A DNA stretch of 6,107 bases. It comes from Caryophanales bacterium UBA3935. Lineage in GTDB: Bacteria; Bacillota_I; Bacilli_A; ML615J-28; CAG-698. The notes beneath the pieces are model-generated. The model had not been told where the DNA came from and searched no databases. It was given only the letters and a program-made list of their open reading frames with translations. Where the stretch lies: positions 10,757-16,863 of the forward strand of contig DGED01000032.1 in the NCBI GenBank assembly GCA_002385755.1. Reading direction: 5' to 3'. Both the position numbers and the translations under genes were made by a program. Positions within the stretch are counted from its first letter, which is position 1; the number at the start of each line of letters is the position of its first letter. Shown here piece by piece: positions 1-5,255 of the stretch.

Positions 1-399
1 TTTCTCCATCGCCCGCCACGACTCGATATTCTTTTCCATGTATTCCATCCCGTCGCCGGGCTCGCCCCACGGTTTCGGGGCATGAATCAAGTAAAGGTCA
101 ACGTAATCCAAACCTAGGTTTTCAAGCGAGCGGCGGAACGCTTCTTCCGTTTCGCCGTAGCCTTTAATGTAAGCCGGGAGTTTGGTCGTCACGAAAATTT
201 CTTCGCGCGGGATGCCGGAATCCTTAAGGGCTTTGCCGACGCTTTTTTCGTTCCCGTAGGCGAGGGCGGTATCGATATGGCGATACCCCGCTTTCAATGC
301 GGCTAACGTCGCCCGATAAGCGACGTCGCCCTCGGGAATCTGCCAAGTGCCGAAGCCGATAGCCGGAATCGCGACGCCGTTATTCAAAATGATTTCCAA
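1..399 (-). CDS. Aldo/keto reductase, N-terminal part (gene runs off the left edge)
   Basis: NAD(P)H-dependent reductase of the aldo/keto reductase superfamily, a cytosolic (beta/alpha)8 barrel that reduces aldehydes or ketones; the substrate cannot be told. The 133 visible residues read MEIILNNGV then IGFGTWQ, a typical opening for the family. The catalytic tetrad is complete: Asp43 (in GYRHIDT), Tyr48, Lys73 (TTKL) and His106 (LIHAP). Family members usually have about 270-290 residues, so roughly half lies outside the window. I chose the TTG at 399-397 because GGAGGAG (406-412) sits 6 bases upstream and the protein then begins where relatives begin. An in-frame ATG at 414-412 would add five residues (MEEII), but it overlaps the ribosome binding site and lies within a few bases of the predicted transcript start. 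The gene has its own promoter just after nnr. Family assignment is firm; the start is likely but not proven. Confidence 0.93.
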   Translation of the reverse strand, partial: MEIILNNGVAIPAIGFGTWQIPEGDVAYRATLAALKAGYRHIDTALAYGNEKSVGKALKDSGIPREEIFVTTKLPAYIKGYGETEEAFRRSLENLGLDYVDLYLIHAPKPWGEPGDGMEYMEKNIESWRAMEK

Positions 400-405
400 A
401 ATTAT

Positions 406-412
406 CTCCTCC
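406..412 (-). promoter_or_regulatory. Ribosome binding site that decides the TTG start of the aldo/keto reductase
   Basis: GGAGGAG lies 6 bases before the TTG at 399-397. The same bases form codons 1-3 of the alternative reading from ATG 414-412, which has only a weak GGTGA directly against it. The spacing therefore favours TTG initiation. Confidence 0.75.
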
Positions 413-423
413 ATTCACCGTAA

Positions 424-452
424 ATTATATAATACCGGCGACTCGCTTGCAA
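424..452 (-). promoter_or_regulatory. Sigma-A-type promoter of the aldo/keto reductase gene
   Basis: The -35 box TTGCAA (452-447) and the perfect -10 box TATAAT (429-424) are separated by exactly 17 bases. Transcription should begin near 417, leaving a 5' untranslated region of only about 18 bases before the TTG codon. The promoter starts 11 bases after the nnr stop, and I see no terminator between them, so read-through from nnr is possible as well. A perfect 8-base palindrome, GCATATGC (454-461), lies immediately upstream of the -35 box and could be an operator half-site or chance. Confidence 0.8.
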
Positions 453-462
453 TGCATATGCT

Positions 463-1989
463 TTACCTTTTGCCGGTTCTTAAAACGAGATTTAAAATTT
501 CCCCGGGAATCCGGGCGATGATATCGGACGCGACCATCCCGTGCTCGCCGTGAATTTTTCTGGCCGCGTAACCGGCGAGGGAATGAATTACAACGCCCAG
601 TTTGCAGGCGTCTTCCGCCGAGTAGCCTTGGGCGAGAAAGCCGGCGATAACTCCCGTCAAGACGTCGCCGCTGCCGGCCGTCGCCATCCCGGAATTGGGA
701 CGGCGGTAAAAGAAGGTCTTCCCGTCGCCCGCGATGATTGTCGTCGGGCCTTTAAGAACGACCCAAACCGGGTATAGGCGCGTTATTTTCTCCAACGTTT
801 CCAAAGGGGACGAAAGCGCGTCGGCGACGGAAAGGTCGAATAGCCCGGCAAATTCCCCGTAATGAGGCGTGATAACGACGTTTTCCCGCGCCAAATGCAA
901 ATATCGTTTAAAATAAAACAACCCGTCGGCGTCGATTACCAGCGGGAGCGAAAGCGAAAGCAGACGCTTAATCACCCGGTAATTGGCCTTATCGCCCCTT
1001 CCCAAGCCCGGCCCGAAAGCCGCCGCCGAGGCTTTTGTTAAGACATTCCCGATGTTTCCGCCCCGGTAATCCTCGACGATTATTTCCGGTCTGACGGGCG
1101 TGATATATCGCCGGTGTTTGCGGTTGACCGCCATTACGGCGATTCCGGCGCCGCTTTTTAAAAGAGCCAACGCGGCCAAGAACGGTGCTCCCGGCATCGG
1201 GCGGCTGCCGCCGAAAACGACGGCTTTGCCGTGATCGTATTTATGGGAATTCTTACGGCGCGGCTTAATAATCGAGGCGATATGAACCGGCGCGAGATAA
1301 TGCCGCGAGCGTTGTGTTTCGGGGCGGATAATGCCGATGCTCAGGACAATCTGCAACCCGCAATAATCGCAGGAATCGTTAAGGAGATTGCCGGGCTTGT
1401 AATACTGGATAACGAGAGTATAGTCGGCTTTAACCGCCGCGCCCGTCACAAGACCGTTATCGCCGTTAACGCCCGAGGGAATATCGACGCTGAAGACGGT
1501 CGCCGCGGAGGCGTTCGCCGCGGCGATTATTTCCAAATACAAACCCTCGACGGCGCGGGAAAAACCGGTGCCGAACAACGCGTCGACGATATAACCCGCC
1601 TTGAGCATCTCTTCTATTATCTCCCCGGCGTTTTCCTCGTCGATAAAAACGACGCTCTCGCCGCTTATTTCCCGAAGGCGATGATATTTCTCTTCCGCTT
1701 CTTTTGTCATCTTACCCGGCCCAGCGAAAAGAATCGCTTTAACCCGGTAACCGTTCTTCGCCATATATCTTGCTAAAACCAAGCCGTCGCCGCCGTTATT
1801 CCCGGGTCCGCAAAGAACATACGCGCGCTTGTCGCGGGCGATGAGTTTTTTATCGTTAAGAAAATTAAATATCTTCGCTCCCGCTCTTTCCATTAGCGCC
1901 GCCGGGGAGATGCCGAGAACCTCGCATGTATGCCGCTCGGCTTCTTTCATTTCCGCGACGGTAACGACTTCATAAAACTTTCTTTTCAT
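463..1989 (-). CDS. nnr: Bifunctional NAD(P)H-hydrate epimerase / ADP-dependent NAD(P)H-hydrate dehydratase
   Basis: Repairs NADHX and NADPHX, the hydrated, inactive forms of the nicotinamide cofactors. The N-terminal epimerase (YjeF_N, about residues 1-225) interconverts R and S epimers; the C-terminal dehydratase (carbohydrate-kinase-like, about 235-505) removes water from the S form using ADP. Epimerase motifs seen are GPGNNGGDG (61-69), VDALFGTG (135-142), VDIPSGVNGDNG (168-179) and KPG (198-200). Dehydratase motifs are HGKAVVFGGS (253-262), GPGLG (326-330), DADGL (353-357), TPHYGEF (374-380), KGPTTII (413-419) and GMATAGSGDVLTG (434-446), the last carrying the expected catalytic Asp442. 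The full length of 508 residues fits the fused Nnr form. GAGGAGG lies 5 bases before the ATG. The start is 14 bases after the stop of the ABC-F gene and I found no convincing promoter between, so co-transcription is likely. Confidence 0.97.
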   Translation of the reverse strand: MKRKFYEVVTVAEMKEAERHTCEVLGISPAALMERAGAKIFNFLNDKKLIARDKRAYVLCGPGNNGGDGLVLARYMAKNGYRVKAILFAGPGKMTKEAEEKYHRLREISGESVVFIDEENAGEIIEEMLKAGYIVDALFGTGFSRAVEGLYLEIIAAANASAATVFSVDIPSGVNGDNGLVTGAAVKADYTLVIQYYKPGNLLNDSCDYCGLQIVLSIGIIRPETQRSRHYLAPVHIASIIKPRRKNSHKYDHGKAVVFGGSRPMPGAPFLAALALLKSGAGIAVMAVNRKHRRYITPVRPEIIVEDYRGGNIGNVLTKASAAAFGPGLGRGDKANYRVIKRLLSLSLPLVIDADGLFYFKRYLHLARENVVITPHYGEFAGLFDLSVADALSSPLETLEKITRLYPVWVVLKGPTTIIAGDGKTFFYRRPNSGMATAGSGDVLTGVIAGFLAQGYSAEDACKLGVVIHSLAGYAARKIHGEHGMVASDIIARIPGEILNLVLRTGKR

Positions 1990-2003
1990 ATTCGCCTCCT
2001 CTA

Positions 2004-3470
2004 TTATTGCAGATGAATTGTTTTTGTGGCGATTTTATCGACGAATTCGGCGTCGTGCTCGACGAATATGACCGTCGCGCCGGAAGCCGAAAGAAGATTT
2101 TCAATTTGAATGCGCGAAAAGATATCGATATAGTTTAAGGGCTCGTCCCACACGTAAAGATGCGCTTCCTCGGAAAGGCTTCTGGCGATCAATACTTTTT
2201 TCTTCTGGCCGCTGCTGAAATTTTTCATATCCTGCGAGAAAAGTTCGCGGGAAAAGTCGAGTTTGTCGAGAATCGCCTTAAATAAACTCTCGTCGATTCG
2301 GCAGTCGCGGGCGTAGTCGCTTAAATTTCCCGCGAGATCGTCCGTCGACTGGGGAACGTAAGATATCGTCAAGTTCGACGCACGCCGGAAATAACCCTCG
2401 CTCTTAATCGGCGCGCCGACGATCATTTTCAAAAGCGTGCTTTTTCCGGAACCGTTTTTGCCGGTAATGGCGATCCGGTCGCCCTGCTCGACGACGAAAG
2501 AAATCTCCGGCCCGACCCGCTTCTTACCGTAATACATTTTCAGCCGGTCGCAATCGACGAGTATCCGGGAATGATAGGCGAGAGGGCGTATTTTTAACGC
2601 TTCGGCTGTTTCGATATTTTTCAAAAGCGTCATTTTTTCCTCGATCGCCTTATGCGCGCGCGTTTCCGCCGTTTTCGCTCGCTTCATCATTTTTGCTGCT
2701 TTATGGCCGATATAGCCTTTATCTCCTTTTGAGCCTGTTTTTTCTTTTTCCTTTAAACCTGACCATTTTCCCATGCGATTCGCGGCTCGGCGCAAGCGGC
2801 CAATTTCCCGACGCAGACGGGCGTTTTCCTGCAACTCGTAATTATCCCGCGTTTGTCGGTTATATTGCCAGCTGGAAAAATTCCCTTTTTGGACTTCGAT
2901 ATCGGCTTTATTGATCGCCAGGATATGATCGACGCAGCTGTCGAGGAACCGGCGATCGTGAGAGACGAGGATAAAACCTTTTTTGCCGTTAAGATAACGG
3001 GCGACGATTTGCCTTGATTTTAAATCCAGGTGATTCGTCGGCTCGTCGATTAATAGGAAGCTATGATCCTTTAAAAACAGGATCGCGAGCAATACTTTCG
3101 TTCTTTCCCCCTCGCTCAAAGTCGAGAAGGGACGCGTTAACGTTTCCGGGTCGACTTCCATTTTGTTTAGCTCGCGCGTAAGTTGCCATTCCTCGAGATT
3201 AGAGACGATGTCTAGCGCGACTCGGAGCGTGTCTTTCCGCGCGTCCTTCACGGGATAAGGGAAATACTCGTAATCAAGCGGCGAATAAATTGTTCCCGTG
3301 TATGGATATTTTCCCGCGAGTAAATGCAGAAACGTCGTTTTTCCCCGGCCGTTACGGCCGACGAAACCCAACTTCCAATCGGTATCGATCTGAAACGAAA
3401 CATTTCTAAAGATTTCTATATAACTTCCGGGATAACTAAAAGATAAATCGCTAACTTTTATTTGCGCCAT
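2004..3470 (-). CDS. ABC-F ATPase of the Lsa type (probable ribosome-protection protein)
   Basis: Soluble protein with two ATPase domains and no membrane segments. Antibiotic-resistance ABC-F proteins bind the ribosomal E site and dislodge drugs from the peptidyl-transferase centre. Domain 1 has Walker A GRNGRGKT (38-45), signature LSEGE (118-122), Walker B with DEPTNHLD (142-149, Glu143) and switch His171. The linker (about 200-300) is highly basic and contains GHKAAKMMKRAK (255-266). Domain 2 has Walker A GKNGSGKST (337-345), a divergent signature SSGQ (419-422), Walker B with DEPLNYID (442-449, Glu443) and His472. The run DTDWKLGFVGRNGRGKTT, the linker block and the DEPLNYID region match my memory of Lsa proteins (lincosamide, streptogramin A and pleuromutilin resistance). 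The drug range here is inference. I start at ATG 3470-3468, giving 488 residues, because AAAGGAGG sits 7 bases upstream; a TTG at 3488 would place that site inside the gene. An attenuator-like leader precedes it. Confidence 0.93.
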   Translation of the reverse strand: MAQIKVSDLSFSYPGSYIEIFRNVSFQIDTDWKLGFVGRNGRGKTTFLHLLAGKYPYTGTIYSPLDYEYFPYPVKDARKDTLRVALDIVSNLEEWQLTRELNKMEVDPETLTRPFSTLSEGERTKVLLAILFLKDHSFLLIDEPTNHLDLKSRQIVARYLNGKKGFILVSHDRRFLDSCVDHILAINKADIEVQKGNFSSWQYNRQTRDNYELQENARLRREIGRLRRAANRMGKWSGLKEKEKTGSKGDKGYIGHKAAKMMKRAKTAETRAHKAIEEKMTLLKNIETAEALKIRPLAYHSRILVDCDRLKMYYGKKRVGPEISFVVEQGDRIAITGKNGSGKSTLLKMIVGAPIKSEGYFRRASNLTISYVPQSTDDLAGNLSDYARDCRIDESLFKAILDKLDFSRELFSQDMKNFSSGQKKKVLIARSLSEEAHLYVWDEPLNYIDIFSRIQIENLLSASGATVIFVEHDAEFVDKIATKTIHLQ

Positions 3471-3477
3471 GAATTCG

Positions 3478-3485
3478 CCTCCTTT
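3478..3485 (-). promoter_or_regulatory. Ribosome binding site of the ABC-F gene, fixing its start
   Basis: AAAGGAGG is 7 bases before ATG 3470-3468 and 5 bases downstream of the attenuator's T-run. A transcript ended at that T-run would lack both the ribosome binding site and the gene. This placement argues against the upstream in-frame TTG at 3488-3486. Confidence 0.88.
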
Positions 3486-3490
3486 CAAAT

Positions 3491-3523
3491 AAAAAAGTCA
3501 CAAGAAAGAACGTCTTGTGACTT
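3491..3523 (-). terminator. Intrinsic terminator just before the ABC-F gene (attenuator; also ends proS transcripts)
   Basis: The arms AAGTCACAAGA (3523-3513) and TCTTGTGACTT (3505-3495) pair perfectly over 11 bases around a 7-base loop. They are followed by six T (3496-3491, the first two shared with the stem) and then ATTT. It lies downstream of the leader promoter and just upstream of the ABC-F ribosome binding site, the usual place for an attenuator. No other terminator follows proS, so it probably also stops read-through from that gene. Confidence 0.9.
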
Positions 3524-3571
3524 GCAAGCAACAAATAAATATAGTATGCGGAAGAATTCGCTCTTTCTTGT
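3500..3571 (-). promoter_or_regulatory. Antiterminator hairpin competing with the attenuator
   Basis: ACAAGAAAGAGCG (3571-3559) is complementary to CGTTCTTTCTTGT (3512-3500) over 13 consecutive positions with a single G-U pair. The 3' partner covers the whole terminator loop and the first six bases of its 3' arm, so the two hairpins cannot coexist. The intervening loop is about 46 bases. This is direct sequence complementarity; use in the cell is inferred. Confidence 0.7.
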
Positions 3572-3634
3572 TTCGGCATAAGCAAATAAGGTTGACGGCA
3601 ACCCGATTCGCGTTATGCGATTAGATTGAAAGAG
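3561..3634 (-). promoter_or_regulatory. Anti-antiterminator pairing that encloses a hairpin
   Basis: CTCTTTC (3634-3628) pairs perfectly with GAAAGAG (3567-3561), the core of the antiterminator 5' arm. The hairpin at 3576-3618 lies between the two segments, with 9 and 8 unpaired bases on its sides, so it brings the partners together. CTCTTTC starts one base after the stop codon of the mini-ORF, within the likely footprint of a ribosome held there. Confidence 0.55.
3576..3618 (-). promoter_or_regulatory. Long hairpin in the ABC-F leader
   Basis: GCATAA (3618-3613) pairs with TTATGC (3581-3576). GCGAAT (3611-3606) pairs with ATTTGC (3587-3582) with one G-U. GGTTG (3603-3599) pairs with CAACC (3594-3590) around the loop CCGT. 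A one-base bulge and a 2x2 mismatch separate the three helices. There is no T-run, so it is not a terminator. It probably holds the two ends of the anti-antiterminator together. Confidence 0.65.
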
Positions 3635-3635
3635 G

Positions 3636-3644
3636 TTATTCCAT
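3636..3644 (-). CDS. Possible two-codon leader ORF (Met-Glu-stop)
   Basis: ATG GAA TAA is preceded by GGGAG (3657-3653) at a spacing of 8 bases and lies at the 5' end of the predicted leader. A role would be as a ribosome sensor, not as a source of a useful peptide. A competing reading starts at TTG 3651-3649 and gives a 12-residue peptide beginning MRHGITSF and ending at 3613, inside the first arm of the long hairpin. Its start is only one base from GGGAG, which is too close, so I prefer the two-codon ORF. A chance occurrence of ATG-N3-TAA cannot be excluded. Confidence 0.4.
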   Translation of the reverse strand: ME

Positions 3645-3664
3645 GTCGCAATCTCCCGTTAATG

Positions 3665-3693
3665 ATTATAACACTAAAGAAATTAAATGGCAA
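3665..3693 (-). promoter_or_regulatory. Promoter of the ABC-F leader and probably of ABC-F-nnr
   Basis: The -35 box TTGCCA (3693-3688), a 17-base spacer and a perfect -10 box TATAAT (3670-3665) are present. TGT before the -10 box makes it an extended -10 promoter. The predicted transcript start is near 3658. It begins 8 bases after the proS stop codon (TAA, 3704-3702), showing that the ABC-F gene is a transcription unit of its own. Confidence 0.85.
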
Positions 3694-3701
3694 GCAAAAA
3701 T

Positions 3702-5126
3702 TTAGTACTGGATGCCCCAGACGACGGCGTGGCGAGCCTCCTCGCCGCATGCGACGCATTTCCCGGTTTCCGGGGCGACGCCTTCCAAAATGCAACGCGA
3801 TTTAAGGCCGCCGATTGTTTTCATCTCTTCCTCGCATTCCCGCTTTCCGCACCAGTCGCCCTTAACGAACCCGGCCTGTTTCGCCATTATCGCTTCCGCC
3901 TCGGCTTTATTCCGCGCCGCGAAAGTCAGCCGACGCATGCGCTCGCGAGCCCGCTCGTAAAGGTTTTTATGGATATCTCCTAGCAAATCCGTCAAATAAG
4001 CCGGCAAATCGATATTTCTGTCGACGGCGATTTTTTCCCGCGTGTCGCGACGGGCGACAGTTATTTTATTGGCGTTCAAATCGCGGTTGCCGATTTCGAT
4101 TCTTATCGGGATGCCGTTTACTTCCGATTGAGCGAACTTATATCCGGCGGATTTCTCCGTGCGGTCGACATAACAAGTTATGCCCGCGGCCTTAAGAAGC
4201 GCCTCGATCTCTTCAGCCGCCTTCGCCACGGCCTCGTCCTCGCCGATGCCGACGATAACCGCCTTGGTCGGGGCGATATGAGGCGGGAGAATCAAGCCGT
4301 TATCGTCGCCGTGAACCATAATAATCGCGCCGATAATCCTGTTTGACATCCCCCATGAAGTCTGATAGGCGTATTCCATTTCATGATTGATATTCAGAAA
4401 ACGGATATTATAGGCTTCGGAGAACCTTTGGCCAAAGTAATGGCTCGTCGCCGACTGTAACGACACGCCGTTATACATCAAGGCTTCAATCGTCAAGGTG
4501 TAGTCGGCGCCGGCAAATTTCTCCGACTCGGTTTTTCTCCCCAAAATAACCGGGATCGCCAATACATCCTCAAAAAATGCTTTATAGATATCGAGGATAT
4601 CGTAAGTTTCTTTTTCCGCTTCCGCGGCGGTGGCGTGAACGGTATGCCCTTCCTGCCAGAAAAACTCGCGACTGCGCAAAAAGGGGCGCGTCTCTTTTTC
4701 CCAACGCATCACGCTGCACCATTGATTGTATTTTAAGGGTAAATCCTTATGCGTTTTTACCACCTGGCTAAAATAATCGCTGAACAAGGTCTCGCTCGTC
4801 GGGCGAATGCATAATTTCTCTTTTAATTCGTTTTGTCCGCCGACCGTGACCCAAGCGACCTCGGGAGCGAATCCCTTTACCAGTTCTTTTTCCTTGTTCA
4901 ATAAATTTTCCGGAATCAATAACGGGAACGCGACGTTTTGATGGCCGGTCGCCTTCAGCATCCCGCCGAGTTTGTTTTGCACTTCTTCCCAGATCGCGTA
5001 CCCGTTCGGCTCCATAATAATACAGCCCTTGACATTCGAGTAGGCGGCGAGCCGAGCGATGCGCACGACATCCGTGTACCATTGCGCGAAATCGACGTCG
5101 CGGCTCGTTATTGCTTTGTTTTTCAT
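3702..5126 (-). CDS. proS: Prolyl-tRNA synthetase, archaeal/eukaryote-like type (ProS type 3)
   Basis: Class II aminoacyl-tRNA synthetase that charges tRNA-Pro with proline in the cytosol. Of its 474 residues, about 1-283 form the catalytic domain: RPTSET (108-113), motif 2 RWEKETRPFLRSREFFWQEG (141-160), and motif 3 with SWGMSNR followed by MVHGDDNGLILPP (257-263 and 270-282). About 285-385 form the anticodon-binding domain. The C-terminal domain has a likely zinc site (Cys426, Cys431, Cys457, Cys460), the TIGGLKSRCI segment (437-446) and a terminal Tyr474, all typical of this type. The large editing insertion of the bacterial type is absent, so Ala-tRNA-Pro clearance would need a separate protein not seen here. 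AGAGGG lies 8 bases before the ATG. It has its own promoter, and the 5' leader of about 33 bases is far too short for a T-box, which is common on Bacillota synthetase genes. Confidence 0.97.
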   Translation of the reverse strand: MKNKAITSRDVDFAQWYTDVVRIARLAAYSNVKGCIIMEPNGYAIWEEVQNKLGGMLKATGHQNVAFPLLIPENLLNKEKELVKGFAPEVAWVTVGGQNELKEKLCIRPTSETLFSDYFSQVVKTHKDLPLKYNQWCSVMRWEKETRPFLRSREFFWQEGHTVHATAAEAEKETYDILDIYKAFFEDVLAIPVILGRKTESEKFAGADYTLTIEALMYNGVSLQSATSHYFGQRFSEAYNIRFLNINHEMEYAYQTSWGMSNRIIGAIIMVHGDDNGLILPPHIAPTKAVIVGIGEDEAVAKAAEEIEALLKAAGITCYVDRTEKSAGYKFAQSEVNGIPIRIEIGNRDLNANKITVARRDTREKIAVDRNIDLPAYLTDLLGDIHKNLYERARERMRRLTFAARNKAEAEAIMAKQAGFVKGDWCGKRECEEEMKTIGGLKSRCILEGVAPETGKCVACGEEARHAVVWGIQY

Positions 5127-5165
5127 GACTATTACCCTCTTTACATTTGCTTGATATTTTAATAT

Positions 5166-5194
5166 ATTATACCACGAATCGAAGAATTCGCCAA
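5166..5194 (-). promoter_or_regulatory. Promoter of proS
   Basis: TTGGCG (5194-5189), a 17-base spacer and a perfect TATAAT (5171-5166) preceded by TGG give an extended -10 promoter. The predicted start is near 5159, about 33 bases before the proS ATG. The spacer contains the interrupted inverted repeat CGAAT-6-ATTCG, which may be chance. Confidence 0.8.
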
Positions 5195-5228
5195 CTAATT
5201 TATCACATTTCGCTCCGCGGCGCCATAT

Positions 5229-5250
5229 AAAAAGCCGGCGATAAGCCGGC
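5229..5250 (-). terminator. Intrinsic terminator of the SDR gene
   Basis: Two copies of GCCGGC (5250-5245 and 5239-5234) pair over six G-C pairs around the loop TTATC and run straight into TTTTT (5233-5229). It starts 5 bases after the SDR stop codon and separates that gene from the proS promoter. Confidence 0.88.
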
Positions 5251-5255
5251 GTATG

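Larger units (their letters stand above)
3491..3658 (-). ncRNA. Leader RNA of the ABC-F gene (predicted transcription attenuator)
   Basis: A leader of about 168 bases lies between a strong promoter and the ABC-F ribosome binding site. In 5' to 3' order of the RNA it holds a GGGAG ribosome binding site near the 5' end (3653-3657), a two-codon ORF (3644-3636), CTCTTTC (3634-3628), a long hairpin (3618-3576), the antiterminator 5' arm (3571-3559), and the terminator (3523-3491). Three pairings compete. Segment 3628-3634 pairs with 3561-3567 (7 pairs). Segment 3559-3571 pairs with 3500-3512 (13 pairs, one G-U). Segment 3513-3523 pairs with 3495-3505 (11 pairs). Forming the first frees the terminator; forming the second destroys it. 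Several ABC-F resistance genes, such as vmlR of Bacillus and lmo0919 of Listeria, are known to be controlled by attenuation. The pairings are visible in the sequence; the regulation is inferred. Confidence 0.75.

Noticed and set aside
1231..1776. Plus-strand ORF of 181 codons inside nnr
   Set aside because: It is antisense to a clearly identified gene, shows no family features and has no convincing ribosome binding site. It arises from codon bias in the opposite strand.
2010..2080. Possible nnr promoter at the end of the ABC-F gene (GATAAAAT as a -10 box)
   Set aside because: The -10 match is imperfect and no good -35 box lies at the right distance, unlike the near-consensus promoters elsewhere in the window.
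3451..3579. 42-codon minus-strand ORF starting at ATG 3579 (MPKQERANSS...) that runs through the terminator and overlaps the ABC-F start
   Set aside because: There is no ribosome binding site (TTTGCTT precedes the ATG), and its start codon lies inside the long hairpin. It is better explained as structured leader RNA.
3613..3795. 60-codon minus-strand ORF overlapping the end of proS
   Set aside because: Most of it is out-of-frame proS sequence. Only its last 12 codons fall in the leader transcript, and these are discussed as an alternative leader ORF.
3551..5191. 11-base repeat GAAGAATTCGC at 3551-3561 and 5181-5191
   Set aside because: A few shared 11-mers are expected by chance in a window of this size, and the copies sit in different contexts (leader versus promoter spacer).
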